A stretch of DNA of 64,000 bases from Luidia sarsii (GCA_949987565.1 OX465110.1:15106290-15170289), one strand, 5' to 3'; positions 33,325-45,860 are shown, numbered from the stretch's first letter. Notes: a model not told the origin generated them from the sequence alone. Numbers and translations: made by a program.

Positions 33325-33482
33325 TAAAACAACAACAACAGCAGCAACAACACCAAGAGCAGCAACAACACCCAGAAGGAGAACAATAGCAGTAGCAGCA
33401 ACAACAACACTACCACCACCAACAACAACACCAACAACATCAATAACAACAGCGACAACAGCAGCAGCAACAACAAATCAGC
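33325..33482. repeat. AAC/CAG trinucleotide repeat
   Basis: aacaacaacagcagcaacaa and variants over about 155 bp. Confidence 0.9.
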
Positions 33483-33524
33483 AAAACGAAACTGGTATAG
33501 ATTCCTTGAAATTTGATGAAGACC

Positions 33525-33610
33525 ACAACTAAAGTGGTCTAACTAATGAGTGGTCTAAACTAAAAGTGGTCTAACTAAAAGTGGTCTAACTAGTGGTCTA
33601 AACTAATGAT
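33525..33610. repeat. Short tandem repeat, unit about 18 bp
   Basis: 'agtggtctaacta' recurs about five times, with 'atg' or 'aaa' spacers. Confidence 0.85.
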
Positions 33611-33619
33611 TTTCCATTT

Positions 33620-34680
33620 TTTTCTCCAACAAATGACACAAAATCTCAGTAAGATATTTTTGTTTTCAAAATGATTTTTTGAAACAATGGAAAGCAAAAC
33701 CTGACTTGGAAGTTGGAAATATTATAAATTAGATAATTTGTCTTCGGTTCAGAATGTGACAAAAAACAACCAACTTTAATATGAATACGGTGCATTATTA
33801 TTTTTTTACTTAAAGTAGTTCGAACATGTTGCAAATTACATACTGATTTGAATGTAACCCAAAACCAAGTCTCAAGTCATTGCATGAACTTTTTCCTCCT
33901 TTTGCCTTCTGCTTTTGGTTTAAAAGGTCCTGTCTATGATTGGAACATCGATCCCTCTTAACTTTTGAGATTTGCCTTTTTTCTAAGATGTTTTTTTTCC
34001 TCATCATGCTTGTGGGCTTTTCTCTGAACACACAGAGTCTTGCATCTTGCTAATGCCACACTGATGGTGACTGACCTACATTTACTGAGGTATAGCACTT
34101 TCTCTAAGAAGGTGCGAAAGGTACAGGTATTCCTGTTCGTGAGTGTGAAGCATTTGGAAATGTTTCGGTGGTGGGAGGGGAGGGAGAGGGGAAGCATCTA
34201 GGTACATGTACCTGCACTGTGTGCACAGATGCACTTTTCGTATTGGGTCAGCTAGGGTCAACGTATCCCTAGGGTCTTAGAAATTGGGCTGCTCTTCAGA
34301 GTTGTCCTGGAAAACAGCTGGAAAAATAAGGGGATGGTGAAAAACTGAAATAATCCTGTGCTTGTAGAGTCTGCAGAGAAGAGGGGTGGGGGATGTATTT
34401 TTCTGTTGCGTTCCTTATCGCTGACCTGATTACGCAGGGGCTCACAGGGAGTGAGTCCTCTCAGAGCAGCACGGCAGGTCCCAAAGGTTCGCTTGCAAAG
34501 ACTTTGGATTTGTGTGGCGCTGCTAGTTTGCGTTTTGCATTTTTCTTCTGTGGTCCACAGAATTTGGCTGATGATTTGTTCCTGAGAGCAGTGTTTTAGG
34601 GAATGTTTGGGGTATTTGTGCATGGCCTCCTAAATGACCCCCGAAACATTCAAATCTGAAATCATTCAAATAAAAAAAAA
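33620..34680. other. No gene recognised
   Basis: AT-rich sequence with ORFs of 60-120 codons on both strands that overlap and carry no domain. Near-free of GTACAT units, apart from one at 34202. Confidence 0.4.
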
Positions 34681-34685
34681 AGGGC

Positions 34686-34776
34686 AAATATAACATTGTC
34701 TGGACTGGGATTTGAACCAGAGACCCCTGGTTTTGCGTACCAGTGCTCTTACCACTTGAGCTGAGCAGCCCTTAGT
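34686..34776 (-). repeat. tRNA-derived SINE or tRNA-like sequence
   Basis: On the - strand there is an A-box-like 'gctcaagtggtaagagcac', an arm ctggt-acgcaaa-accag and a B-box ggttcaaatcc. The loop lacks T at position 33 and the acceptor and T stems do not pair well. This is therefore a pol III-type relic rather than a functional tRNA gene. Confidence 0.65.
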
Positions 34777-35222
34777 TGGTGGCCTTCCAAAATGTAGTTA
34801 ACTGTCTTTGTCGGGGTGGGGGCTCCAGTCAGAAGCATTTAACCATTAACTGTCATTATGTCCTATATCTCCAGGGATCATGCCCCCCCTTTTCATTCAG
34901 ATGCAAGCAATCAATTGTTGTAAACCTGGCTACAGCAGCTCAGGGATCGCTCAAATTGGATGCAGCTTTTTCAATTTAAGTCCAACAAATTTCTTTGGTG
35001 AATGGCAATTCAATTACATGTATGTTGGCCCATAAAACGTTCAGAAGGGTCTTAAAGGCTTCCGAGAAAAAAGAAGATCCTGCCGGGATGTGAGGGTCAG
35101 GTCCTCTGGTATTTGATGAGCAGTAATCACAGGCAGATGCAATCTTTCATTCATACAGCTTTTTTCATTAAATTGAGCAGACGGCAAGCCAACAGGCTTG
35201 AGACATGGGACATGCAAAAACA

Positions 35223-35412
35223 CAACCCTATAAAAAATTAAATCTCAAAAGTCAGAGGGCCTGACGTTTTGATCCTAGCAGGACCTTTCTCTTTGCCTTT
35301 GAGAAAGGTCCTGCTAGGATCGAAACGTCAGGCCCTCTAATCTTTGAGATTTACATTGTATACATGTATTGCAGGTCATTTTAGTCAGTGAGCAGATTGC
35401 AACAGTTTTTGT
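35223..35412. mobile_element. GAAAC-box hairpin repeat, head-to-head palindrome
   Basis: One arm ('ggcctgacgttttgatccta' to 'gcaggacctttctc') and its inverted copy ('gagaaaggtcctgctaggat' to 'cgaaacgtcaggccctc') meet around 'tttgcctt' at 35292-35300. The outer 'tttagtcagtgagcagattg' (35379-35400) is the inverted form of the block that begins copies 1 and 2. This is the most complete copy here. Confidence 0.88.
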
Positions 35413-35916
35413 ATCAACTTCCTATAAAAAATAATGAGTACAATCATAATGATATGAAACTACATGTACATTACATTCATGACAAGAAAGGATAAAAAAG
35501 TATGAAATTAAAAATATGGAAATTGAAAAATATAGAGATTTAATCGTACATGTACATACAGTGTACAAAAACACAAATTAATAAAAGGGAGGCCACATGT
35601 GTATGACAATTCAAATTTTCAAATAGAAAGAAAAGGAAAGACTAGTTTAAAACTGATTCTAATTAAAGGGTGTGGTCATACATGTAAATGCTTATTATCT
35701 ACATGAAAGGTTTGTGTATTAGGTTGTCTAGGAAACTCGTATTCACTTAAAGTTACACTTACAGTGCATTATAACAGGCCTTGACAGGTCCTTCCAGGTT
35801 GGAAACACAATGCCTTGGTTCTCTTTTGAGATGAACAGCATTTATCATTCATTCATTAACATCCTCTTCCTCTCCCCTCACTGGTTCCTCTCCCCTCTCC
35901 CCTTGCCCATGCACAG

Positions 35917-36152
35917 GAGGCAAAGTACCGGTACTGGCTCTGCCTCGTTTGAACAGTCACTTTGCACCGGTACTCTGCCACAGTACTGCAGGCTAAGCAC
36001 CACCAGCCCACTGGACACCATGGGGCTGACCATCCGGCTGAGCATTAGGACGCTCTGCTACATCCTGGCCATTGCCATGGTCCTCCTGACCCTTGACATC
36101 CTGCTGGTCATTTCCTTCGGACGCCAGAAGACGAAAAACGCCAAAAATTCAG
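35917..36152 (+). CDS. Candidate host gene, first coding exon: type II signal-anchor segment
   Basis: A long pyrimidine tract ending ccttgcccatgcacag (to 35916) is a strong 3' splice site. Translation probably starts at the ATG at 36020, whose context gacaccATGg is an excellent initiation context. The frame is also open upstream. The first 45 residues begin MGLTIRLSIRTLCYILAIAM. They have a basic N-terminus (RLSIR), about 22 hydrophobic residues (about 12-33), then GRQKTKNAKNSG. This is the layout of a type II membrane protein with a cytosolic N-terminus, as in Golgi and ER glycosyltransferases and sulfotransferases. The donor TCAG|GTGAGC is strong and leaves phase 1. Family not recognised. 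Confidence 0.6.
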
Positions 36153-36317
36153 GTGAGCGAGAATTCCGGTAGCAACAAAAAAAAAAAAAACATGTCAGAG
36201 TCCAGTTCTTTGAATTGACCTTAATTGGCCTTGGACTTATATCTTATCGGGCCCAGTTTTTCCAATGGGTTTCCTTAATTGTCATTCTGATTGTAGAGTA
36301 CAAAACCTGTCCCATTT

Positions 36318-36362
36318 AGCGTGCCTGAGGTTTTGATCCTTGTGGCACCTTTCTCAAAGGCT
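36318..36362. mobile_element. GAAAC-box hairpin family, diverged copy
   Basis: 'gtgcctgaggttttgatcct' then 'tgtggcacctttctcaaag' matches the family with several substitutions. Confidence 0.65.
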
Positions 36363-37879
36363 GAATGAAATTGTGGGGCCCAAGTACATGTGTAGATGAA
36401 GGAAGTTGTTTCTGTGGCTTTGCTCAAGTTCTTCTTGCAGTCAAAATTGTGATCCAAAGAAGATGAATATACCAGAAAAGTCTTTGACTGTAATTTGTTT
36501 TTTCTACATGGCCATCTGGGTCATTTAGGGATGGCCTTCAACTGGTCCGAGACAATTTAATTTTGCCACAGGGTCGCTGCTAGATTTGAAGCATGGTACA
36601 CAGATGTCAGTGGTCAGAAGAAAAGAAAATGCTTTACACACTGTACTTGGTTCGTAAAGGACAGCTCAATGGTTACTAGCCTTTACAATGAGTACCAGCC
36701 AAAAGCTGTTAAGCCACATTGGGTTGGGGCACTTTTGACGATTCACATTTTGCCAGTAGCCATGGTGTTGTCACTCTGACTCTGAGCACACATGCATCAC
36801 AAACAATACATCATTTTGTGGGGTGGGGTGAGGAAGAGGAGGCAGGGGTTGCTGGTTGTCTTCGTAGGTAATGTATCAGAGTGTTGGATGTTACCCTGGA
36901 GATGGGTTAATCATTGTGAGGGTGTTTTGGCCAGTTGTCAGATTGCTGACTCAGTCATAATGACATAGAAGCACAGTATGCACTCTACTTGCATGTGCAC
37001 ATGGGTGTACGTGTACATGTCAATGTACACATACCGTACATTGTATCCTTATTTGTGTGTAAAAGTACCGGTAATTGTAGGTTGCACATTTTCATCTTGA
37101 TCTCAATGGCTTGATTTATGTACCCCGGTACAGTAACTACAGCAATGAGTTGAATGCAAAACCCCAAAACTTATTTTCGTGTGTGTTGCATATTGTGTGT
37201 GTTGTCTTTAGTGTGATCTATTTTGATAATGCTCTGAGAAACATTAAATGCAAAAATCTCCAAGGAATATATTACCGGTATATCGTTTGCTTTACAAGCT
37301 GCAGTAACTGTAACTGTGCAAACCCCCCTTCCTGGAAAAACAAGGAGAAAGAAAATTTAATGGAGCAGGCATACAGATAAAATCTTGTGGGAGTTCTCTT
37401 TAATATCCTGGAAGAAAAACCGGGACCTATAATCAGCCCTCGATCAAAGGTTGTTCACGAAATGTGGCCTCCCTTCCTTCCCTCCCTCTGTCCCTTCCTA
37501 CCCTCCCTCTGTCCCGCGGCCATGCACAACAAAGCAGACAGCCAGCCATTCAAAGTCTAAATGATGGCAGGCCGGCACGCCTACCAATTACTGAATGGCT
37601 CTGTGTTCTGTTGCCAAGACAACGCTATTTACCCATACTCTCCTGTGTGGGCTTAAACAGTACATGTATTATGCATTCAGGGTTCTTTTTCAAACCATTT
37701 AGGGGGGTTAGTGGATCAGTAAAATGCCTTGTTTTATTGAAGCTTTTATTTTAGATATAAAAATAAATATTTCTAAACTACAGTATACTGTAGTAAAAGG
37801 CACTACATAAAGGACTTACTGTACACTAACTGATAATACTTTTTAACTCAAGAACAGCCAAAAATTTTATGCAATGTAC

Positions 37880-39240
37880 TGTGATGTACAGTACTGAACT
37901 GTACATGTACATGTACATGTACACAGTACACACATGTACATATAAACCGGTATACCGTACAGTATCTGTATTGGGTAGTCTAGATATTGGCATAGTACGT
38001 GTACATGTAGTTTGGCCATTGTTGGAGTTTTAATACCCATAAAAGGGGGTTTATAATGCCTTGAAATCACTAGACCAACCACATTTTATTGGAACGATTG
38101 ATCTTTTTTCAGTTTTCGTTGATTGTACAATGTACATGTAGATAAACATGCGTGTACGGGAAGTTGATGTTATCCGAAAGATTTTGTGCCCTTTTGAACT
38201 TTGCTCAGTGTCCTGCCCTGTGTACAGTACAGTAGTTGTCAGGTAGACTGTAGAGGGTGGGGTTAATCATTGACGCATACACATGGGATTGCAAGGTGTA
38301 CACAGTTACATGTACATGTACACATCTTTTTAACTTTGGTGGGGTGGGGTAGGGGATGTGTATGTACAGTAACAGTGTGTCACCGTGACGTCAGATGTAC
38401 ATGTACATGTACATTACATGTGTGTTGTGTACCTGTTCAAGTACATTTGGACACATTTACGCTTCTCATCAACAGTGCACTTATTCATGCAGTTGAAATG
38501 TTTGTATACAAAACTGTCACTACTGTAACTGCTTTCTGACCAAATTGACTTGAGATATCTGTACACAAAACTTATAATCAAGCTACTGTAGAGAGCTGTC
38601 AATCCTGCCTTGTCATTTACATACATGTGTTGTACATGTACATGTACGGTATACAGGTACATGTACATGTACATGTTGTACTGTACATGTACATGTACAG
38701 TTGTAGGACATACCTGTAGGCCTTCTTTTAATTCTGAATCGCAGAAATTACAGTACATGTACATGGATTGTGTACATTGTACATTGTATGTACTGTACGT
38801 ATGTACTGTATATGTGTACAGAGATGTACTGTATACATGTACATATGTACATGTGTACTGTACATGTACATGGTTGTACAGTACATCATGTACGTACATA
38901 CATGTATTACATACTGTACATTGTACATGTACAGTAGTGTGTACATGTAGTTCATGCACTTGTTTCTCAAAAACCTGTAAATTTGGTGTCTTAACTGTAC
39001 TTTAAACAACCTTGTGGCTACATGTAGGTGTTCAACGTACTGTACACACTGTACATGTACGTGTACTGTACTCTGATTGAATCCTAACTTACCCGGTAGG
39101 AACTTCTAGTGTGCGTGGGAATACATCCTACAATATCTACGACTCCCAAGGAAATTAGGAAATACATGTACATGTATGTACGGTATACACTGTACTGTAC
39201 GTGTACATGTATACAACCTGTACATGTACATGTACTTGTA
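37880..39240. repeat. GTACAT repeat blocks
   Basis: Arrays at 37900-37945, 38395-38420, 38630-38705, 38755-38950 and 39165-39235, with intervening single-copy DNA. Confidence 0.85.
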
Positions 39241-39629
39241 GGTCACATTACATTACAATTACCGGGTAGTTTTATTTCTCTACAGCCTTCAGGACTTTCA
39301 GGTTTTTTCTCTCTTTCTCTTTTTTTTTTATTTGCCACTTAACCTGATTTGACAGCCTGAGCAGGATCGATATCTTAACTTGATGCAGTATCCTTCGTCT
39401 GCAAAACATGAGAAAGAAATGTACATGTACAGCTGTACACATATCTTGGCAGTCAGCCTGCATAATACATTATATACATGTACATGTCATGTACAGTCTG
39501 ACAGTAGGCCTGGAGGACTCTCCGTTAACCAAGTGGAGAGAAAAACAGGTCAAAGGTGGGTTTGAGAGAAACCCTGTAGAACCCTGAAGAAATTTTCACC
39601 CTAAGAAAAATAATTACAAGCATGAAAAC

Positions 39630-40412
39630 AAGAAGCCTCTGACTGGTGCCACCGCCCCAGCAATGGTACCTTGGAAAAGGCCTCCCATCGGGAAAGGCCT
39701 CCATCTAAAGGCTGGATAGCACAGGTGATCAGGGCACCTGTAAGTTAAGTCAGAGGTCTTGTGTTCAAGTCCCCGTCCACTCCAGTCATATTGTGTTTGC
39801 TACAGGACAGCCTGACAAATAAGAAAGCCTCTGACTGGTGCCACCGCCCCAGCAAAGGTACATTGTACCTTGGGAAACGGCCTCCCATTGGGAAAGGCCT
39901 CCATCTAAAGGCTGGATAGCACAGGTGATCAGGGCACCTGTAAGTTAAGTCAGAGGTCTTGTGTTCAAGTCCCCGTCCACTCCAGTCATATTGTGTTTGC
40001 TACGGGACAGCCTGACAAGAAGAAAGCCTCTGACTGGTGCCACCGCCCCAGCAAAGGTACATTGTACCTTGGGAAACGGCCTCCCATTGGGAAAGGCCTC
40101 CATCTAAAGGCTGGATAGCACAGGTGATCAGGGCACCTGTAAGTTAAGTCAGAGGTCTTGTGTTCAAGTCCCCGTCCACTCCAGTCATATTGTGTTTGCT
40201 ACGGGACAGCCTGACAAGAAGAAAGCCTCTGACTGGTGCCACCGCCCCAGCAAAGGTACATTGTACCTTGGGAAACGGCCTCCCATTGGGAAAGGCCTCC
40301 ATCTAAAGGCTGGATAGCACAGGTGATCAGGGCACCTGTAAGTTAGGTCAGAGGTCTTGTGTTCAAGTCCCCGTCCAGTCAGATTGTGTTTGCTACAGGA
40401 CAGCCTCACACA
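39630..40412 (+). repeat. Tandem array of four tRNA-like SINE units, period 192-200 bp
   Basis: 'gcctctgactggtgccaccg' starts units at 39635, 39827, 40026 and 40225. Each unit carries 'ggatagcacaggtgatcagg' (A-box-like), 'gtgttcaagtccccgtcc' (B-box-like) and a tail with 'atattgtgtttgctac'. Units 2-4 have an extra palindrome, ggtacattgtacc, that unit 1 lacks, and are almost identical to each other, pointing to recent tandem duplication. Confidence 0.9.
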
Positions 40413-41879
40413 CAAAAAAGCCCCTTTGAGTTTTCCTCTCCTTTATTCGTTTGGAAAAAGAAAGAAAAAGGAATCCAGGAATTGCTCCACAGCCACATGT
40501 GCACGGACAATACATGTAGCTTGCTGGAGAGCTGTGGAGTATTTGAATTTGAACAGAACCCAAAGCACAAACCCATGTGACTAAACTTCGAAACTGATAC
40601 ATGTACATCGTCCTTTGACGTTCAATATCATCGTCCTTTGCGAAAGTGTGCTTGCAATCTTGCATCGAAGCAATTTTTTCTTTTCTACACAAGCCTTGTG
40701 CACATGTACATGTAAGTTGTGTTTTAAAGCAAGAATATCTCTCCTGAGTCTCCTCTGAAGTTGGCCGCACTGGGCCGGGAAAGATGCAAGACCATTCTTG
40801 TTTGTTCAGCCTTGGGAATGCAACTCGAAAAGTCATGCATCTCTCGTTAATTTGGTGAGCGGATTACTCCCTTTTAATTAGCGGCCACAGTGGAATCGGC
40901 TTTCGGGGTGAGGGAGGGATGGGGATAGGGGACACATAGGGGACTGCTAATATGCCCTAAGACGTTTGACGGCAAACATGGCAAAGGGTTCCGACCAAGA
41001 TTAAAAAAAAAAAAAGGTTGTCTCATCACCACTCTCAAGCTCCCTCTGGCCGATATGCTTATTTCTTGATTGACCCCTGAGGTGAGCCTAAATGATACAG
41101 GAGGGACCGGGTGTTTTCTTTTTCCAACCTAAGGTGATCAGCAATGATCCGACAAACTTCATCTCTCTTTCCCTCTCTTCATCCCCTTTCCCTGTTTCCC
41201 CATATTCAAGTCTTCACCAGACCGAGAAAAAAAAATTATTTTCCCTTTAGATTTTCAAGTAAATGTTCCCTTGGCTGACAGGTTTACTGGTTTCATTTCA
41301 CTTTCACATCACAAGAGGAAATTTTTTTAAAGAATGTTCAGTCTTTTTAAAAGAATCATGGGTTTCTTTGATTTTCTTTTTCTCCCAAGTTCAGCAGCCG
41401 GCTTGTACATTTCAGAGTGAGACACAAAAATATAGAGTTGGAGACCAAGCCCGAGACTCATTCAGGTCTCGGGTGACTCAGGTCGAGTCTGAGTCATGAA
41501 TCACAAAGGTGCTTTCTTCCGTACTCCGGCCTAATATTGAGCGTGATTTCTCCTTGTTCGGCACAGCTGTACTGGACATGGATGAGATTTGGCGCCGTTT
41601 TGACCAACAAAATCTGGGCTTAATGAAAAATCTGCAGCCCCAGTGCCGACACATAATGGTTGAAGGTGATTGCATGGTTTAGTTCCCGCTCTAGTCTTGT
41701 ACTTCTTCATTTTGGTAGGGGAAGGTGGTATTAGATTTGCATGGCCCCCTATTAAATGAGAATTGTGGAACTCTTTGTAAGCCCTAAATTGTTCTTAATA
41801 TTCTGCATGTAGCTTTGTTTCTTTTTTCTTTTTTTTTGCTTTGTACTGTTAATGAAGGCACCGGCTTTTATCAAAATCC

Positions 41880-42290
41880 CAGCTGTATGAGTTAGCAAAC
41901 GTAATGAGCAAACAAGAAAATAAAAAACCCGACTAGCACCTCCGCTGCCAGACATTGCAACAAAAACCAAACGAACAAGCAAGCAAGCTTGAAACCAATA
42001 GAACAAACAAACAAACACAATAACACGTACTGGTATGCAAGCAAGCAATCAAGTACACATGTAGGTAACCAAATGAACAAAAAATTGAATTACAAATAAA
42101 ACAAACAGAAAAATGAACAGAGAAGTAAGCAAGCAAGCAAATAAATGAATGAACTAACAAAACAAATTAACTGACAAAACAGACAAAAGAAGAAGCAAAT
42201 AAAAGAATGCCCAAACAAATACACATCACAGCCTAATATAAGACAAACAGACATCCTCGCATCCCCTCAAACAAACACATACGAGAAGAT
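41880..42290. repeat. AAAC/AAGC simple repeat region
   Basis: Degenerate acaaacaaacaa, aagcaagcaagc and aaatgaatgaac tetramer runs over about 400 bp. Confidence 0.8.
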
Positions 42291-42559
42291 GAATTCCGAT
42301 GAAGAAGTTGGGTTTGGTATTTCTAGCATTGCCAGTGGCCTCTCTGGAGATGATTGAAGCAGATTTGGGGAGAATCGTCATCCGATCGTAGAGCAGCTTG
42401 ATTGCATCGTACTAACTCGGACTGCCTCTGACTCCTGAGTGTAATGAACTGCTTTTGGGGGATCGTGCTTGTCCAGAAATGGATTCGACTTCAATCTGCC
42501 CAGGATTATCTGTGTTTGGACGTGCACCGTACGGTTCCATCGATGAACGAATGTTTTGC

Positions 42560-42800
42560 CCCATATACAGTACAGTGTACATGTACAATGAACATGTGGT
42601 GCAAGGCATGTACTGTATACATGTACATTGTACATGTGTACATGTACATTGTACATGTACATTGTACATGTGTACATGTACATGTACATGTACATGTACC
42701 TCTACTTTGTTTTTAATACCCTGGGGAAAGTATGAGATACATGTAGAATGGAAAATGAAAAACATGTACATAACATGTGCATGTACACACACAATTGCCT
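42560..42800. repeat. GTACAT repeat cluster
   Basis: Tandem acatgtacattgtacatgtg units at 42615-42700. Confidence 0.9.
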
Positions 42801-43199
42801 TATTTTTCATTGCCATTTACATGTAATTCCACCTGTTTTCCTAGAGGCAAATCCATTTTTTAAAAGTGAAAAAAAAAAAAAAAATTGACAATGAAATTTC
42901 ATATACTGTACGTAATTCTAGTACCTGCCAGTACCATCTGTGGCATTTTCAGTGTACTTTACCAAGCACACAGTAATTGCATTTACACTTTAATATACAG
43001 TGTACAGTGTACTACTGTAGTGGCCATCAATATTGTGGTTATCAAATGCAGTGCTGTCAATAAAATGAAGTACTGTACTATACATGTATTGGACTATTTT
43101 GGCGGGGGCACGTGTGCGAAGGCACGTTCTCCCAACTTCTCCCCAGGATGACCTAATATGTGCATGAGGAGACAAAAAGTTAAACGGGCTGGCCCATGC

Positions 43200-43645
43200 A
43201 GGGAGACAATAGGGTCGTTCCCACTACGAATATAATCGCGATTTGAATCGCAAATTATTTTTTTGGGTCGTGTCCACACAGGCCAAAAAATTGCGAGCCG
43301 ATTTTAGTTAGCAGTTGCGGTCAAATGGTGGGTGTGCCCTTGAGGGTGACCCATGCAGGGAGTCATGAAGTACCGCACTTCCTGTTAATCAGAGCCAAAA
43401 TACTGTATTCTTTTTCCTGTGGAGCATTCACCTACACTTTGCTTGGCAAATAAATGCGATGATTCAGAACAATTACACTAATAGTGGAGTCTGAATCACA
43501 AGCCAATCTCCACTGTACATGTGTAACTACCAGTATTAAATGGCGATCATTGTGTCCACACACGCCTAAAAAGTGGAGTTTGAATCGCGATTCAAATGGC
43601 ACTTTAAATAGTTGCGATTGTGTGTGAGGGTGAGCGGCCCTTGAC
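43200..43645. mobile_element. Inverted-repeat element, copy 2 of the 18238 family
   Basis: Starts 'agggtcgttcccactacgaa' with 'taatcgcgatttgaatcgca'. It ends 'gaatcgcgattcaaatggca' and 'gagcggcccttga', so the ends are inverted. The inner blocks 'ttgcgagccgattttagtta' and 'ggtcaaatggtgggtgtg' match copy 1. Confidence 0.75.
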
Positions 43646-44339
43646 AAATGGTGGAAATACATTGCATGTACATATACCGGTATCTCTGAGGACTCAAAGA
43701 ATGAAGACGGTGAAAGAAAATGAGACTACAGTACAACAATGTGACGTTACAGTTCCTCCCTCACCAACTTCCCATGTGACCATTCCTTGGCAAGTTGCAA
43801 CCCAGTCGCCAATCAGAAAGTGAAGCGGACACAACAAAGCAATACCGGTACCCCTACCGGGGGTACATGTGTACCTCTCTCAGCTTTCTTTTTCTTTACT
43901 CTCTTTGTTATTTTTCCCGTTGATCCTTTGTTTATATTTCAGTTTGCTCCTCCTCCTCCTGTTCCCTCTCTGTCTCTCTGGAGTCCGGACACTCCCGAGT
44001 CCCAGCACACTTTTGTTTGCTTTTAATTCTGCCAGGTTGATAGGTTTGGGCCTCTCTTAATACATGTATGACAGAAAGAAAAAAAAGATTCTAGGGGAAA
44101 GAAGTAGAAAAGATAAGCTGCGGGTTTCTTCCCAATGGATGAGTGAAGATCTTGGGACGTGGCCGGTGCTGTGTACAAACTGTACATGAACACGTACACA
44201 TTGTATGTACTGTACAGTGTGCCAAAGGCTAAGGGTGTGAGGCTGTGAGCATTCACAAGACCTGCAGACTTTCAGGGGAATATAACAAATGGAAGAACCT
44301 ACATGTATGTTTTTTCTCTGCTCTAAATCCCATTTTCTG

Positions 44340-44880
44340 AGTACTACCGGTAAGTACATGTACATGTACTACTGTACATGTAAGTACATGTACATGCACA
44401 TTACATGTACATACATGTACATGTACATGTATGTACAGTTGGTACATGTACATTGTAGGTAAGTGTAATTTTGAAAATGGTTTGAGGAAGCACCATGCAG
44501 ATTTGTCTTTTGTGAGTGTGTGTGGTTCTGAAATGAACTGGAGGAACTCGGCATTTTGAACAGTATACTGTACGTACCGGTATGTACATGTATTCTGTTC
44601 ATATTCAGCAGACTGCAGGATTCTACATTGTAACTCAGAGTGGAGGTTGTAAAGTAAAGAGGGGATTCCGATGTGGAGATTACATGTAGCTCGATGAAAG
44701 GTGAAGGTGGGAACACAGAAGGCTTGAACAATGGATGCTGCACTGGCTTATCTCCACAGTATCAGGTCCACTCCTGGAGTCCTGGTTACAATGTACATGT
44801 ACATGTACATGTCTCCTGAAGACGATCAGAGTATACTGTTGGAAATGTTGAGTTTCTTTTCAGAACCACATACATGTACA
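44340..44880. repeat. GTACAT cluster and unnamed interspersed repeat
   Basis: GTACAT arrays at 44352-44450. 'cctgaagacgatcagagtat' followed by 'actgttggaaatgttgag' near 44815-44855 resembles the CTGAAGA...GAAAC-type block seen near the ends of some retroelements, but it is diverged. Confidence 0.5.
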
Positions 44881-45394
44881 TGTACACTCACTCACTCATA
44901 AAGGAGAAATTTGCATGGTGCTATTGCAAACCCATTACGGTACAATGTAGGCCTAACAGTACTTACATGTACACGTACTGTATTCTGCTATTCTCACCAT
45001 GAAAACCTTCAAATCTCATCCACACACCACTGTACGTGTACATGTACATATACCGCTGGTAAATGACATGTAGACTTGTAGTGTTCACTCTCTGACAGGA
45101 CCATATATATACCGGTACTGTATATTGATACATCTCTACAGTACAGAAGGGGACAAAATACCCCCTATTTTTATTGTGAGTAGGGGCAGAGTGAAGCGGG
45201 CCATTGTAGTACTATCATAATCGTGCCGCCCTTTGTGATTGAGATTCAATCATGCGATTGGGCTTTGTTAAAAAAATATATATATTTTCAATGGCCACCC
45301 CCCCCCCTCTCCCTCCCCACCTCCGGCTGGGGAATTAAATGTTTGATTTTCTATTGACTGGATATTCGGTATGACCAAGGGATTCAAACAATTT

Positions 45395-45611
45395 AAAGGG
45401 AGGGTACACCATTTACAATTTCCGGACATTCCAAATTTGAGAAATTACTTATTCATCACTACATCAGGAAATTTGTAATGGCGTCAGACATTCTGTGAAA
45501 TTTTAGCATGCAAAAATATGCCATTTTCGAGAAAAGAGCAAATTTGTTGAAATTCCAATGATCACTCTGGACATCATTGGAAGTTTGGAACAAATAGTTG
45601 CGTTTACAAAT
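45395..45611. mobile_element. Unassigned transposon-like segment
   Basis: 'aaagggagggtacaccattt' followed by AT-rich sequence looks like a transposon end ('agggtacacc'), but no partner end is clear. There is no coding signal. Confidence 0.25.
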
Positions 45612-45612
45612 A

Positions 45613-45860
45613 TAATGGAACATCGCTATAGGCCTAATGAACGTTAATGAACAGAACATTCGGCTATAATGAACACGCCCTTTGGCTCCCAAAATATACA
45701 TCACATACTGTACAGTACTGTACATGTACAATGTACAGTAAGTCCATGGATATACAGCTATAACGAACGACCGCTACATGTGTACACCAATGTATGTATA
45801 CCAAACAATTTTCATGGATCCTCGGATGTTTGTTACACTTATATAGCGACGTTCCACTGT
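45613..45860. mobile_element. pogo/Tc1-mariner-like MITE
   Basis: The left end is TA-atggaacatcgctatag. The complement of the right end is TA-cagtggaacgtcgctata. This is the pogo/Tigger-type terminus (cagtNgaaccNcgNtataac). TA at both outer edges fits the TA target of Tc1/mariner elements. Inner 'taatgaacgttaatgaac' and 'cagctataacgaacgacc' are further copies of the end motif. A GTACAT array has expanded within it (45705-45740). Confidence 0.7.

Noticed and set aside
33308..33532. Thr/Ala-rich + strand ORF
   Set aside because: Translation of the AAC/CAG trinucleotide repeat, with no start or domain support.
34686..34776. Functional tRNA gene (- strand)
   Set aside because: The anticodon loop lacks U33, the acceptor and T stems pair poorly, and there is no terminator T run. 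Treated as a SINE or relic.
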